Source: a virus. Taken from it: a DNA stretch of 40,275 nt. Both the position numbers and the translations under genes were made by a program. The number at the start of each line of letters is the position of its first letter. Position 1 is the stretch's first letter. The stretch is from the IMG/VR virus record IMGVR_UViG_3300009296_000007, positions 1 through 40,275 of that record; one strand, 5' to 3'. This document shows, one piece after another, positions 15,548 to 23,329 of this stretch. Under the pieces are notes generated by a model. The model was not told the DNA's origin. It made no database searches and saw only the letters and a program-made list of their open reading frames with translations.

Positions 15548-16453
15548 TTACTGGTTAAGACCAATAGTGCCTATCTGATACCAAGTGGAGCCATCATTTG
15601 AAACCCTGATAGTATCGTACTGGGTAAGGGCGATGTTGGCTCCGTAATTTGTCTTAAACAAAGTATTGGCGTCAAGAGTCAAAGTATCAGTCCCGAGATA
15701 AACAATATCCATTGCGCAACCGGCGAGTGCAGAAGTCGGAGCTGTAATTGTGTTTGTCGTATCTGTCGTATAAGCTCCGGCGGCAGTAATTCTCTTAATG
15801 CCACCGCAGGCGTCTGCTGTTATAGTACCACCGCTGGCAACAGATTGTTGAGCAGGCATAGGCGGTAAAATGCTGCCATCAACTTCAAGAGAACCTTCGA
15901 TGAACAAGTCATCCTCACCTAAAGTCTCTTGAGGCGTCGATCCAGTTCCAATCCTAAGACCATCGCCAAGAACAAGCAAAGCCGAATCTGCATTCGTCGA
16001 AGCTCCTGTGCAACCTATACAGAGCTTTTTATTACCAGTAGTGGCCCCACTCATCGACAAGATAAACGGGCTGTCCGTACTTGTCGTTCCAATATTCAAT
16101 CCAGTTGCAGCACCATTGATGATCAAAGTGCTTGCCCCTAAAGTAACCGTATCAGACGTAGAATCTCCGAGCGTGGTATCTCCGCTTACGGCAAGATCAT
16201 CCGCAATCGTCATGTCATACGAATAAATACCGGCCCAGTACAGAGAAGAAGTGCCAAGAGTCGCATCATTCGTAGTCGTAGGGATGAAATTGCCGGAAGA
16301 ATCAATACATACTTCAGCCCCATTAATACCATCGCACCAAACATCAGTACCAGGATCAGTCCCAGTAAGGCGAGCATGAAGCCGGCCACTAGAGATACCG
16401 ACAATTACGGCCAGACAAACCAGGAATCCGGCAAGATGTAAAACCTTTTTCAT
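15548..16453 (-). CDS. Exported fibre-like protein, 301 aa
   Basis: A 301-aa protein with a signal peptide (MKKVLHLAGFLVCLAVIVGI, cleavage near LHA). The body is Thr/Ser/Gly-rich with beta repeats (NDATLGTSSLYWAGIYSYDM, LAVSGDTTLGDSTSDTVTLG) like trimeric fibres. The end is a small globular part (VYLGTDTLTLDANTLF). GGAGGGATGAT precedes the ATG. Such repeats fit a trimeric appendage; a function in host binding is inferred. Confidence 0.6.
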   Translation of the reverse strand: MKKVLHLAGFLVCLAVIVGISSGRLHARLTGTDPGTDVWCDGINGAEVCIDSSGNFIPTTTNDATLGTSSLYWAGIYSYDMTIADDLAVSGDTTLGDSTSDTVTLGASTLIINGAATGLNIGTTSTDSPFILSMSGATTGNKKLCIGCTGASTNADSALLVLGDGLRIGTGSTPQETLGEDDLFIEGSLEVDGSILPPMPAQQSVASGGTITADACGGIKRITAAGAYTTDTTNTITAPTSALAGCAMDIVYLGTDTLTLDANTLFKTNYGANIALTQYDTIRVSNDGSTWYQIGTIGLNQ

Positions 16454-16465
16454 ATCATCCCTCCG

Positions 16466-16966
16466 TCAAGAATCTCGCCGTAGCGCCTCTATCGACTGCG
16501 CTTCCGGGTTTTCAGGGTCAAGCCTAGCCATATTCGAGCGATAACGAAATGCCCGACGCTGCGTCTCAGGGCATCCAACTTCATGAGCAATCGACTTCCT
16601 GACAGCTCGGCTATATTCATAACCATGCTTTGGCATCAAATCCATTTCCTTATGCGTCAGTAGATGCTTGGAAAGATACTCGGCATCTTCCTTGGCTTCT
16701 TTCTCTAGCCTGGCGCGTTCATTTCCAGAGACAGGCTCGGGGGTGCCTTCTGCAAGGATGCGCTTCTGATGAGAAATGCTTGCATCAAGCGCAGAGGTAT
16801 CAACTTGCCTGGAAAATCCAATATCACCAGTTGGCGAAGTAAGGCCAGCAGGCATATCTTGCCTTGTAACAGCTTCACGATATGCGGTCTGAGACTCTAT
16901 CTGAGCCGATAGATTCTCTCTGGCCTGGACCGTCAACGTCGCTTTGGGTTCTTTAGCTTTTCTCAT
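16466..16966 (-). CDS. Hypothetical helical protein between capsid and fibre genes, 166 aa
   Basis: A 166-aa, charged, mostly helical protein with no signal peptide. The middle (ERARLEKEAKEDAEYLSKHL) is strongly helical and the end is Arg-rich. AAAGGAG precedes the ATG. It follows the major capsid gene after a strong hairpin, where minor head or head-completion proteins often lie, but no family was recognised. Confidence 0.6.
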   Translation of the reverse strand: MRKAKEPKATLTVQARENLSAQIESQTAYREAVTRQDMPAGLTSPTGDIGFSRQVDTSALDASISHQKRILAEGTPEPVSGNERARLEKEAKEDAEYLSKHLLTHKEMDLMPKHGYEYSRAVRKSIAHEVGCPETQRRAFRYRSNMARLDPENPEAQSIEALRRDS

Positions 16967-17010
16967 TTTATTTCTCCTTTTATGCTGCTCTTGAACTTCA
17001 TCTTGGGATA

Positions 17011-17042
17011 TCCCCCGGCCCCTAATTAAAGAGGCCGGGGGA
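17011..17042 (-). terminator. Strong hairpin downstream of the major capsid gene
   Basis: TCCCCCGGCC and GGCCGGGGGA form a perfect 10-bp stem with a 12-nt AT-rich loop. No U-run follows on either strand, so it may stabilise the capsid mRNA 3' end or reduce read-through rather than act as a full intrinsic terminator. Confidence 0.5.
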
Positions 17043-17054
17043 GTTCATATCTGC

Positions 17055-17948
17055 TTAGGAAACCTCGTGTCCGTAGACAAACCGCCAGTCAACCGCGCTA
17101 ACGCCATTCGACATATACCCAGCAAACTTCTGGGTGATCGTGTCGAACTCGCCAGTCCTGAAGAACTGAGTAGGCTCCCACTGCCGGAACTTCAAAACCC
17201 GCTTCATCAGACGCGAGTCGATCATGAACCAGTTATTGGAGTCGGTCAGGAAGTTATCCCACACGGCCAACTTGTATCGGCCAACATGAAAATTCCTGTT
17301 GTTCATGGCCGTATCGGGCTTGCCGTAGGAATTAAGAATCTCCCAAGCCTTCTCGTGCAGGTCAGTCGGAACCAAGAGCATGTCAGGAGCGGCAGTCCTG
17401 ATATTGTCGCGATTGGTCTTGAACTTGACCATCAAGATACGGGTAGCCTCGACGTTAGCGGCAGAAAACGCCGAAGTGCCCATATTGCCCTGATTAGCTC
17501 CACCATTGTTTGACGTATGCGCCGTAGAACAAAGTTGGAGGGTATCTCCGACGGTATGTGTCGTATTGAAGGCGTTATTGAAGATCGAGGCACCAATCTC
17601 CTCTTTCTTCTGACGGAAAGCCTGGGCAAGCAAGCCGACCTGTGTGCGAACCACGTCGTACAAGTCATTGCGGAGCAACTTGCGCTGGACTTTCAGGCCA
17701 AGGGCGTATTCAGTCTCGGTGACTGACTTTTTATAGCCTTCCTTGGACTCGTCATAGGTGATCTGGCCTTGGTATACAGGCACAGAACCTATATCGCCGG
17801 CCTCAAGGTCATACTCAGTTCCTTGAGTAGCATCAACAAACCGGAATATCATCGGCAGCAAGGAATCGAAATCCCTGTACTGCTCGACGAATACTTCTGA
17901 CAGGTCCCGCTGGACGACACTAGGCCAATTAGCCTGGGTGAGAATCAT
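17055..17948 (-). CDS. Major capsid protein, Mu gpT-like HK97 fold
   Basis: A 297-aa protein with the pattern of the Mu gpT group of HK97-fold capsid proteins: LCSTAHTS near residue 140, an NVEATRILMVKFKT helix, PDMLLVPTDLHEKAWEIL near 190-207 and the WDNFLTDSNNWFMID strand pair near 235. It builds the icosahedral shell with the scaffold encoded upstream. The ribosome binding site GGGGG lies 7 nt before the ATG but inside a small perfect hairpin, and a strong hairpin follows the gene. Confidence 0.85.
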   Translation of the reverse strand: MILTQANWPSVVQRDLSEVFVEQYRDFDSLLPMIFRFVDATQGTEYDLEAGDIGSVPVYQGQITYDESKEGYKKSVTETEYALGLKVQRKLLRNDLYDVVRTQVGLLAQAFRQKKEEIGASIFNNAFNTTHTVGDTLQLCSTAHTSNNGGANQGNMGTSAFSAANVEATRILMVKFKTNRDNIRTAAPDMLLVPTDLHEKAWEILNSYGKPDTAMNNRNFHVGRYKLAVWDNFLTDSNNWFMIDSRLMKRVLKFRQWEPTQFFRTGEFDTITQKFAGYMSNGVSAVDWRFVYGHEVS

Positions 17949-17952
17949 ATGC

Positions 17953-17969
17953 TAACCCCCTTGGGGTTA
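17953..17969 (-). promoter_or_regulatory. Hairpin holding the capsid ribosome binding site
   Basis: TAACCCC-AAG-GGGGTTA forms a perfect 7-bp hairpin ending 4 nt before the capsid ATG. The only Shine-Dalgarno-like run (AAGGGGG) is inside it, so initiation would require opening the stem. Confidence 0.6.
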
Positions 17970-18015
17970 AGCGTTCTCTTGGCCTATGCGTCTCTTGGGG
18001 TACGCCTAAAATCGG

Positions 18016-18040
18016 GCCGGGGTTATGCACCCTCCCCGGC
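18016..18040 (-). terminator. Hairpin between decoration-like and capsid genes
   Basis: GCCGGGG and CCCCGGC pair over an 11-nt loop and are followed by CCGATTTT. The U-run is short and offset, so partial termination or RNA processing is more likely than a full stop, since the capsid gene lies downstream without a promoter of its own. Confidence 0.35.
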
Positions 18041-18055
18041 TAGGGTGATGCTATA

Positions 18056-18790
18056 TCAGTCTATCGGGCTGAACCACGAATTTACAGGAGCGACGATAGA
18101 CCTAAAAGCAGGGGCCTTGCCGCTCAACTGCAAATTGTGATGCTTCGTAAATGTAAGCCTCTCCCAACCGGAAGAACCTTGCCACTTGCCTTCAGTATAG
18201 AGAGTCCTGAGCGTAGCCGTACCAGCGGCGGCTGTGCTGATCAGCTTTGACCTATCCGTGCTAAGGACATGCAGATTCATCCCAAGCATCAAGAGTTTCG
18301 TAAGTGTCGAACTACCAGCAACCCAAGTCGTGGTAAGTGCGCTCTTGATTGTATAGTCTGTGTCATCGCTTGAAACTACAGAAGCGAGTTGGCCGATACC
18401 TGTTCCGGCATTGGCATAAAGGAAGAAGCTCGCCAAGTTCTCGGCGCTTGTTATTCGGATAGCAGTTGTGCTAGTCATCGAGGCGATGGCGCAGCCGGCG
18501 TCAGTCAGGTCATACTCAGCCGCAAGCAACGCTCCGGGCATGATCATGTTGCAGAGTTGGAGATTATCCGCAGTTCCAAGATAGGCATAGTCGCCACCTG
18601 TAACGGAATAATCGTAGAGTCCTTCCTTGACCGCAACAGCATCAACAGCGGCAGCACCGGAAATAATAAGAGCGCCAAGGTCTTGCTCTTCTGTAGCTCC
18701 GATGGTGAGCAAAGCGCCATCGACGATATCAGCCGCACCGCCGTACATAGGAAGTTTTTCAAGAGCAGAAGGCCCTCTGCAAATTTTCAT
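18056..18790 (-). CDS. Capsid-associated (decoration-like) protein, 244 aa
   Basis: A 244-aa beta-rich, Ala/Gly/Thr-rich protein directly after a strong promoter and directly before the major capsid gene, the usual place of head decoration or minor head proteins. Segments such as DGALLTIGATEEQDLGALII and the LTTTWVAGSSTLTKLLMLGM stretch suggest beta-sheet. GAGG precedes the ATG. No signal peptide. Family not recognised; role inferred from context. Confidence 0.6.
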   Translation of the reverse strand: MKICRGPSALEKLPMYGGAADIVDGALLTIGATEEQDLGALIISGAAAVDAVAVKEGLYDYSVTGGDYAYLGTADNLQLCNMIMPGALLAAEYDLTDAGCAIASMTSTTAIRITSAENLASFFLYANAGTGIGQLASVVSSDDTDYTIKSALTTTWVAGSSTLTKLLMLGMNLHVLSTDRSKLISTAAAGTATLRTLYTEGKWQGSSGWERLTFTKHHNLQLSGKAPAFRSIVAPVNSWFSPID

Positions 18791-18861
18791 AGCGATCCTC
18801 GCAAACTCAAAACATTATCTCGGGAGGTTCGCGGCTCTAGGAGGGAACGTCTACTATCTTT

Positions 18862-18890
18862 AGTATAACAGCGTTTCTTTTTCATGTCAA
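18862..18890 (-). promoter_or_regulatory. Promoter TTGACA-17-TATACT for the capsid genes
   Basis: The -35 TTGACA (18885-18890) and -10 TATACT (18862-18867) have 17-nt spacing. A 65-nt leader with a normal ribosome binding site follows. It gives the decoration and capsid genes an extra transcript. Confidence 0.8.
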
Positions 18891-18892
18891 TA

Positions 18893-19228
18893 CTATCTTC
18901 GGTTCGCACCATAATTTTTAGAGCCGCACAATGGGCAACCGCCGCCGACTCTATACGCTTGTTCTTTTACGTTTGAATCTGAAGAATGGGAAGTGAAATT
19001 TCCCAATGCTCCAGAACCTTCTAGCGATCCTCCGCTATTGTCATGCCTTGAAAGATCAGCGAGAAACCCGCATATCTTGCATTTTACTTTCCTTCTCGGA
19101 CTTGGTTTCGCATTAGGCTGATTCTTCCCAGTCCTTGCGTTGTTGGGACGTAGTATCCCATCACCAGCAGTCGGGCTAGGAAAGATCGGCCTAAACTCTG
19201 GACCGCGCTTGTTCGCTCGCCAGGTCAT
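18893..19228 (-). CDS. Small zinc-ribbon protein in the head operon, 111 aa
   Basis: A 111-aa protein with KCKICG near residue 50 and CPLCGSKN near 98, a split zinc ribbon, and an N-terminal basic Pro-rich half (ANKRGPEFRPIFPSP, PSPRRKVK). It overlaps the scaffold stop by ATGA and contains part of the capsid promoter in its 3' end. Possibly a DNA- or scaffold-binding head factor; not recognised. Confidence 0.6.
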   Translation of the reverse strand: MTWRANKRGPEFRPIFPSPTAGDGILRPNNARTGKNQPNAKPSPRRKVKCKICGFLADLSRHDNSGGSLEGSGALGNFTSHSSDSNVKEQAYRVGGGCPLCGSKNYGANRR

Positions 19229-20046
19229 TTATTTATCAGGTCCTTTTGGAAGATAGGACCGCGCCACTCGTCACGCGGGTCCATCTGGACTGCATCTTGA
19301 ATACCAGGATGAGCGTGCATCGCCCTGATTTCAGCCTTAACCCTTGGATGAATTACAAGGCGAGTCTTTCCGTCCTTGGTTTCCCAAGTCTCGGTTTGAT
19401 TAAGCGAAGTCACTTTGTCCTCCTGGCCTTCATCTGCTTTTGGAGTCTGAGCCGGTGGAGTCGCTCGCTTGCCCTGCTGTGAAACTCCCATTTTCCCCTT
19501 AGCGTAGAACGTGGCACGCTCCATGTGCTTGGAGAGTTTCTCAGGGTCCATCTTATCCTGGACAGGGATTCCATCAAGGTATTCGTCAACGTGAGCCTCT
19601 AGCTTTACGAATTGCGGGTCATTGACTTGAGCCTGTTTCTTGGCCGCATTGACCGTCTTTTCGACCTTCAACTCCTGCTCCAAGATCATCGCCTTCTGTA
19701 AAGCCGGGGCAGCGACATGGGCGGCAATCCGGCCAATGCTTTCAATCTGGCGAGGATCGGTAAATCCAAGGTCCTCGGCCTGCTTCTGCAAGGCTTCTGC
19801 CGATGGCTGGGGCATCTGGACTTGCGGTTGAGCCTGAGGCTGTACCACTACTTGAACCTTCTGCGCGGCCTCAAGCTGCGCCTTTAGCGTCGCATTCTCC
19901 TGGGCCAACTGCTCGGCTGTAGGGGCAGCAGGCTCTTTAACCTCGGGTTCAGGCGTAGTCTTTGCCTCTGGTTCAGGAGTCTGAACCTGGGCGTCTGCTT
20001 CAAATGGGTCTGCAACTTTACTAAGGTCAGGTGCTTTCATGTTCAT
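19225..20046 (-). CDS. Scaffolding protein, 273 aa
   Basis: A 273-aa acidic, Pro/Glu/Gln-rich protein with a coiled coil (EQLAQENATLKAQLEAAQKVQ, about residues 44-64) and a helical C-terminal half with a basic end. Composition and position between portal and capsid match phage scaffolding proteins, which guide shell assembly and are then expelled. AGGAGG lies 7 nt before the ATG. It overlaps the zinc-ribbon gene. Confidence 0.7.
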   Translation of the reverse strand: MNMKAPDLSKVADPFEADAQVQTPEPEAKTTPEPEVKEPAAPTAEQLAQENATLKAQLEAAQKVQVVVQPQAQPQVQMPQPSAEALQKQAEDLGFTDPRQIESIGRIAAHVAAPALQKAMILEQELKVEKTVNAAKKQAQVNDPQFVKLEAHVDEYLDGIPVQDKMDPEKLSKHMERATFYAKGKMGVSQQGKRATPPAQTPKADEGQEDKVTSLNQTETWETKDGKTRLVIHPRVKAEIRAMHAHPGIQDAVQMDPRDEWRGPIFQKDLINK

Positions 20047-20057
20047 ATTCTTGCCTC

Positions 20058-20414
20058 CTAGTCTACGATCCCGCCACGGTTCTTGGCGAGCTTTATCTGC
20101 TGCCGTATCTCGGCTATTTCCTGCTCTGCCTTTTCTATATTCGCGTCTGTTGATTCAACGTCTCCAAGGATTCTCGCGTAGGCTATGCTCTCTCCGGCAG
20201 CAAGGCGGGCCTTGTCTACCTCACCTTTTACCAAGAATATCAGAGCGTCCTTTTCTGATGTTTCCTTGGCTAGTTTTATCTTCGGGCCGATGATTTCCCA
20301 AATCCCCTTATCCTTGCACTTGGCTATCTTCGACCACTTCTCAATCCTGGTATTTAGCTGCCCGATTCTGGCTTGAAGTTGAGTTATGCGCTCTTCACTT
20401 ACCCGCGTTGGCAT
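20058..20414 (-). CDS. Small coiled-coil protein after the portal, 118 aa
   Basis: A 118-aa protein with helical heptads at both ends (ERITQLQARIGQLNTRIEKW; EKAEQEIAEIRQQIKLAKN) and a short middle. It starts inside the portal gene (20-nt overlap) with AGGGGG 5 nt upstream. It may assist scaffold or portal assembly. No family recognised. Confidence 0.65.
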   Translation of the reverse strand: MPTRVSEERITQLQARIGQLNTRIEKWSKIAKCKDKGIWEIIGPKIKLAKETSEKDALIFLVKGEVDKARLAAGESIAYARILGDVESTDANIEKAEQEIAEIRQQIKLAKNRGGIVD

Positions 20415-22428
20415 TTAGACCCCCTGTGATATCCTGCTCTTGTTGACCTTTCATCGCCTGCAATTTCTCTGCCAAAATCTGAGGTACGCCAGGAGGGATT
20501 GCCCCCATCATCTGAGGCAACTGCTGCATACCAGGCTTGGGAGCTTCGATCAAGAAGCGGTTCAAGTCTAGAGGCTTTACAGCATAGACCATCTCATTCC
20601 ATGCTTCGATAAGTATCTGGGGTTTCATCTGCATGACAATCGGATTCGCAAGAGCAGCTTGCAGCAAAGCCTGGGCCTTCTCCATCTGGTATTCAGGAGA
20701 TAGCGCAAGTTCGCCTATTTTCAAATTGAATGACAGAGAATCAAGAGCGAATAGCGCCTTCTCCATTTCAAGTTCTATGCTCGAATCCTTGACCTTGCCC
20801 ATGTACTTGATCGACCTAGGGCCATATTGATAGTAAAGGGCATTGTGTAGCTTGACCAGTAGCGGGACTGAGCGCTTAAACTCGTTGATATAGTGGTCAA
20901 TTCTAAACGTGGATTGACGCAAAAGCGCAAGGGTCTTGGTCGCCGGCTGCTTTGGATCATTGATTGTCTCTTTACCGGACATGCCCTGAGAAGGACCTAG
21001 ACGTATTTCAAGATAGCGCATGACAGAGCCTTCTTCGTCAAGGCTGTTGTTTGTCCGGTCAAGGTTCTGCGTCACCATCTGCCTAGGGGCCTTATCTCCC
21101 ATGTACTCATCAGGCAAATAGAGAGTAACCCCAGGACGCCAAGCATAATCACCAGAACCGAAATCAATAGTATCCTTCAGACGTTCAGGTGCGATAAAAG
21201 CCGGAGCATCAGTAATCGCACGCACATTCTGACGGTGCCTGTGGAAATCGTCGATCATTCGGAACTGGTCATATCCATCACCGCAGAGAGATACGCCAAG
21301 AAGCCTACCGTCTCGCTTCAAGAATCTGAATATGACAACATTGTCGATATTGCGCCGAAGGTTATACCGCTGGATCTTCAGTATCCTGTGGCTCTGGTGT
21401 TCGTAGGTTAATAGGTATTTCTCTGGGACCCTATCACCGTCAATATCCTTCTTCAGCACAAGCCGGTAACACTCGCACCGTTTGAAATTGTCGCCTTCTG
21501 AGCTTAGACCCTCGATTGCCTCTCTGTTGTGGCCCCATACATCGTCTATCATGCCACTGGCCGCGACAATGGCTTCCTTGCCAGGTTCTTCGTCGTATTC
21601 ACCATACTTGATCTTTGTTTCTACAGTGTCAGTATGCTCAAAGAATTGCCGACCGTAGATAACGCAATCGCCAAGTTCCTCGGCTGATAGCGGGTGGAAG
21701 ATGAAGCGGGCTAGAGGTATCTTCGTAAAATGAGGAGCGTCATATATAACTTCGTCATAGATGTATTCGACGGAAAGGTCAGGGTTATATGTCTTATCCA
21801 GGTACTTTAGAGTCTTTGAGTATTTCTTCTCATCCATGCCGGCTGCTTCAGGGCTTGGATAATCAGCCATGAACTCGGCAGAGGTTTGATAGGTCTTGTA
21901 GTCTACGGCCTTCTCTACTTGACGCTTCCATTCTCCCATTACCGGGACTGTACCGTCTCGGAATAGCGGTATAGGCATGTCCCGTAGGACATCAAGAAGA
22001 TTATTTACCTTCGAGCCAAGCCAATTTACGGAATCTTCAAGCGTCTTTGCCTTCTCCCTTGTGGCCGCGCTGTTGTTCTCGGCTACCAGAAAAGACTCCT
22101 GCGAGAACAGTGACCTATCGAACGTAGCCGCCAGCGTCCTGGCAGAGCCGGCAGCTGTTCCCATCGTAACCCTTGACGCTCCAGTCCATGGGAAATCCTG
22201 TTCCTCGGTTACGCCTTCCATCAGGTCATTCCACTTCTGCAAGCGTTCTTTCAAAACGCTCGTCCCTTCCTTCCAGCGATCGACCATAACCCTTATTTCC
22301 TTCTCCAACTTGGTTAGGTAATTGCTTGATATCTTTACCTTGCCCTGCTGAAAGTCGGATTCAAGACGGTCAATCGCATCTCCTGTGCGCTCCTGGACAT
22401 TCTGCGGAGGCAGTAGAGATAGTTCCAT
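20395..22428 (-). CDS. Portal protein, 677 aa
   Basis: A 677-aa protein with features of large podovirus-type portals: an acidic N-terminal helix, FPWTGASRVTMGTAAG near residue 80, a central wing region (YIYDEVIYDAPHF near 225) with many charged turns, the GDGYDQFRMIDDFHRHRQN long-helix segment near 385 and a Gln/Met/Pro-rich C-terminal tail (QQLPQMMGAIPPGVPQ). The portal forms the dodecameric DNA channel at one capsid vertex and docks the terminase and adaptor. AGAGG precedes the ATG. The neighbours (terminase upstream, scaffold and capsid downstream) agree. Confidence 0.85.
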   Translation of the reverse strand: MELSLLPPQNVQERTGDAIDRLESDFQQGKVKISSNYLTKLEKEIRVMVDRWKEGTSVLKERLQKWNDLMEGVTEEQDFPWTGASRVTMGTAAGSARTLAATFDRSLFSQESFLVAENNSAATREKAKTLEDSVNWLGSKVNNLLDVLRDMPIPLFRDGTVPVMGEWKRQVEKAVDYKTYQTSAEFMADYPSPEAAGMDEKKYSKTLKYLDKTYNPDLSVEYIYDEVIYDAPHFTKIPLARFIFHPLSAEELGDCVIYGRQFFEHTDTVETKIKYGEYDEEPGKEAIVAASGMIDDVWGHNREAIEGLSSEGDNFKRCECYRLVLKKDIDGDRVPEKYLLTYEHQSHRILKIQRYNLRRNIDNVVIFRFLKRDGRLLGVSLCGDGYDQFRMIDDFHRHRQNVRAITDAPAFIAPERLKDTIDFGSGDYAWRPGVTLYLPDEYMGDKAPRQMVTQNLDRTNNSLDEEGSVMRYLEIRLGPSQGMSGKETINDPKQPATKTLALLRQSTFRIDHYINEFKRSVPLLVKLHNALYYQYGPRSIKYMGKVKDSSIELEMEKALFALDSLSFNLKIGELALSPEYQMEKAQALLQAALANPIVMQMKPQILIEAWNEMVYAVKPLDLNRFLIEAPKPGMQQLPQMMGAIPPGVPQILAEKLQAMKGQQEQDITGGLNANAGK

Positions 22429-22429
22429 G

Positions 22430-22588
22430 TCAATTCCTCTGGAAGATTCTATTGTGAATCACCATCGGTTCACCGTTTACGACTTCTATTTCTGGCAAGC
22501 ATGGACAGTCTGGAACGAAACCGCCAATAACTTTATTGTCACGGATAACAACATAGTCGCGGAGTTTGTGTAATTTCTCCTCGACCAT
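22430..22588 (-). CDS. Small protein upstream of the portal, 52 aa (possibly longer)
   Basis: A short ORF in the gap before the portal. From ATG 22588 it encodes MVEEKLHKLRDYVVIRD, then a VIGGFVPDCPCLPEIEVV strand and a basic end, and its stop overlaps the portal ribosome binding region. The ATG has no clear Shine-Dalgarno site. The frame remains protein-like for 12 more codons to a CTG at 22624 that overlaps the preceding stop as CTGA, so a CTG start is possible. No family recognised. Confidence 0.6.
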   Translation of the reverse strand: MVEEKLHKLRDYVVIRDNKVIGGFVPDCPCLPEIEVVNGEPMVIHNRIFQRN

Positions 22589-22620
22589 TGGATAGATGTG
22601 TGTTCCGGCTGCCCAGCGTA

Positions 22621-22926
22621 TCAGATAACCCCAGGTCCTTGCGGGCCAGGAGCGCCTTTATCTACGCCGGGAATGCCAGGAGCAGAGGTCCCCTTGGGGA
22701 TGGAAGAAACAGTCCCGATGTTCTCCATCTCGCCGTCAACCTTGCCACCGCCGCGAATGAAATCACCTGCATCCTCGAACATTGGCGCAGGTGTCGGCTT
22801 GGCTTCGTTGCTGGAAACTTCCTCGGAGGACTTAGACTGCGGAGAGACGGTAGTGATATCGGCCTTGATATCCCGACCGTTTCCCATGCGCTCAGAACGC
22901 ATGGAGTTCGTGTATTCGTCTGCCAT
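22621..22926 (-). CDS. Acidic protein with collagen-like end, 101 aa
   Basis: A 101-aa hydrophilic, Glu/Ser/Lys-rich, probably disordered protein ending in a short collagen-like stretch (APGIPGVDKGAPGPQGPG). It is the first gene after the 23.0 kb promoter and precedes the portal. Its start codon and ribosome binding site are locked in a perfect 7-bp hairpin. Function unknown; a head-assembly or fibre-linking peptide is conceivable. Confidence 0.6.
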   Translation of the reverse strand: MADEYTNSMRSERMGNGRDIKADITTVSPQSKSSEEVSSNEAKPTPAPMFEDAGDFIRGGGKVDGEMENIGTVSSIPKGTSAPGIPGVDKGAPGPQGPGVI

Positions 22927-22943
22927 GGGGATAGCCTCCCCAT
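22925..22943 (-). promoter_or_regulatory. Start-codon hairpin ATGGGGA-GGCTA-TCCCCAT
   Basis: A perfect 7-bp stem with a 5-nt loop pairs the Shine-Dalgarno region (GGGGAGG) with the first two bases of the ATG. Both initiation signals are occluded when it folds, as in translational operators or RNA thermometers. Confidence 0.65.
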
Positions 22944-22997
22944 CTTCGGCATTATCTTGTTCGGTGCTGCCTAGCCGCCTTTCAAATCTACAACTAA

Positions 22998-23026
22998 AGT
23001 ATAGCCCCGTTTTTGTGTTCTGTCAA
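22998..23026 (-). promoter_or_regulatory. Promoter TTGACA-17-TATACT for the portal operon
   Basis: The -35 TTGACA (23021-23026) and -10 TATACT (22998-23003) are spaced 17 nt. It overlaps the end of the 54-aa gene and drives the 101-aa gene, portal and scaffold. Confidence 0.8.
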
Positions 23027-23187
23027 ATCCTTTTATCACCATTGACAGATACAAGATCGTCGCATGACTCGGCAAGCACTCGCAAAGCCCATTCATGACG
23101 GTATTTATTGTACGGCTCTTTTGATATCTTCAAAGCCTGTTGCATGACACCGCTTCTCACCGGACTATCTTCTGAAAAGAGTGACAT
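23023..23187 (-). CDS. Small protein, 54 aa
   Basis: A 54-aa protein (MSLFSEDSPVRSGVMQQALK start) that is probably helical with mixed charge. ATG 23187 has AGGAG 6 nt upstream; a longer TTG start at 23214 would overlap the previous gene. Not recognised. Confidence 0.6.
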   Translation of the reverse strand: MSLFSEDSPVRSGVMQQALKISKEPYNKYRHEWALRVLAESCDDLVSVNGDKRI

Positions 23188-23200
23188 TTTTTCTCCTATT

Positions 23201-23329
23201 TTAATCGTAACCAATCAATGGCAATCCCAGATTAAATCTTGTCACAACCTTATTGTATTCTCTGTCGTTGCCAATTCGTTTATACCACTCTGCCAAAAGT
23301 TCAATTGACTTTTTTTCTTCAGCTGTCAA
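23201..23329 (-). CDS. Small protein from a TTG start, 42 aa
   Basis: A 42-codon ORF beginning with TTG after GAGGGG and ending 14 nt before the next ATG. The peptide (MTAEEKKSIELLAEWYKRIG, then REYNKVVTRFNLGLPLIGYD) has normal protein composition: an amphipathic helix and a short hydrophobic end. It closes the RNA-rich leader region. Family unknown. Confidence 0.6.
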   Translation of the reverse strand: MTAEEKKSIELLAEWYKRIGNDREYNKVVTRFNLGLPLIGYD

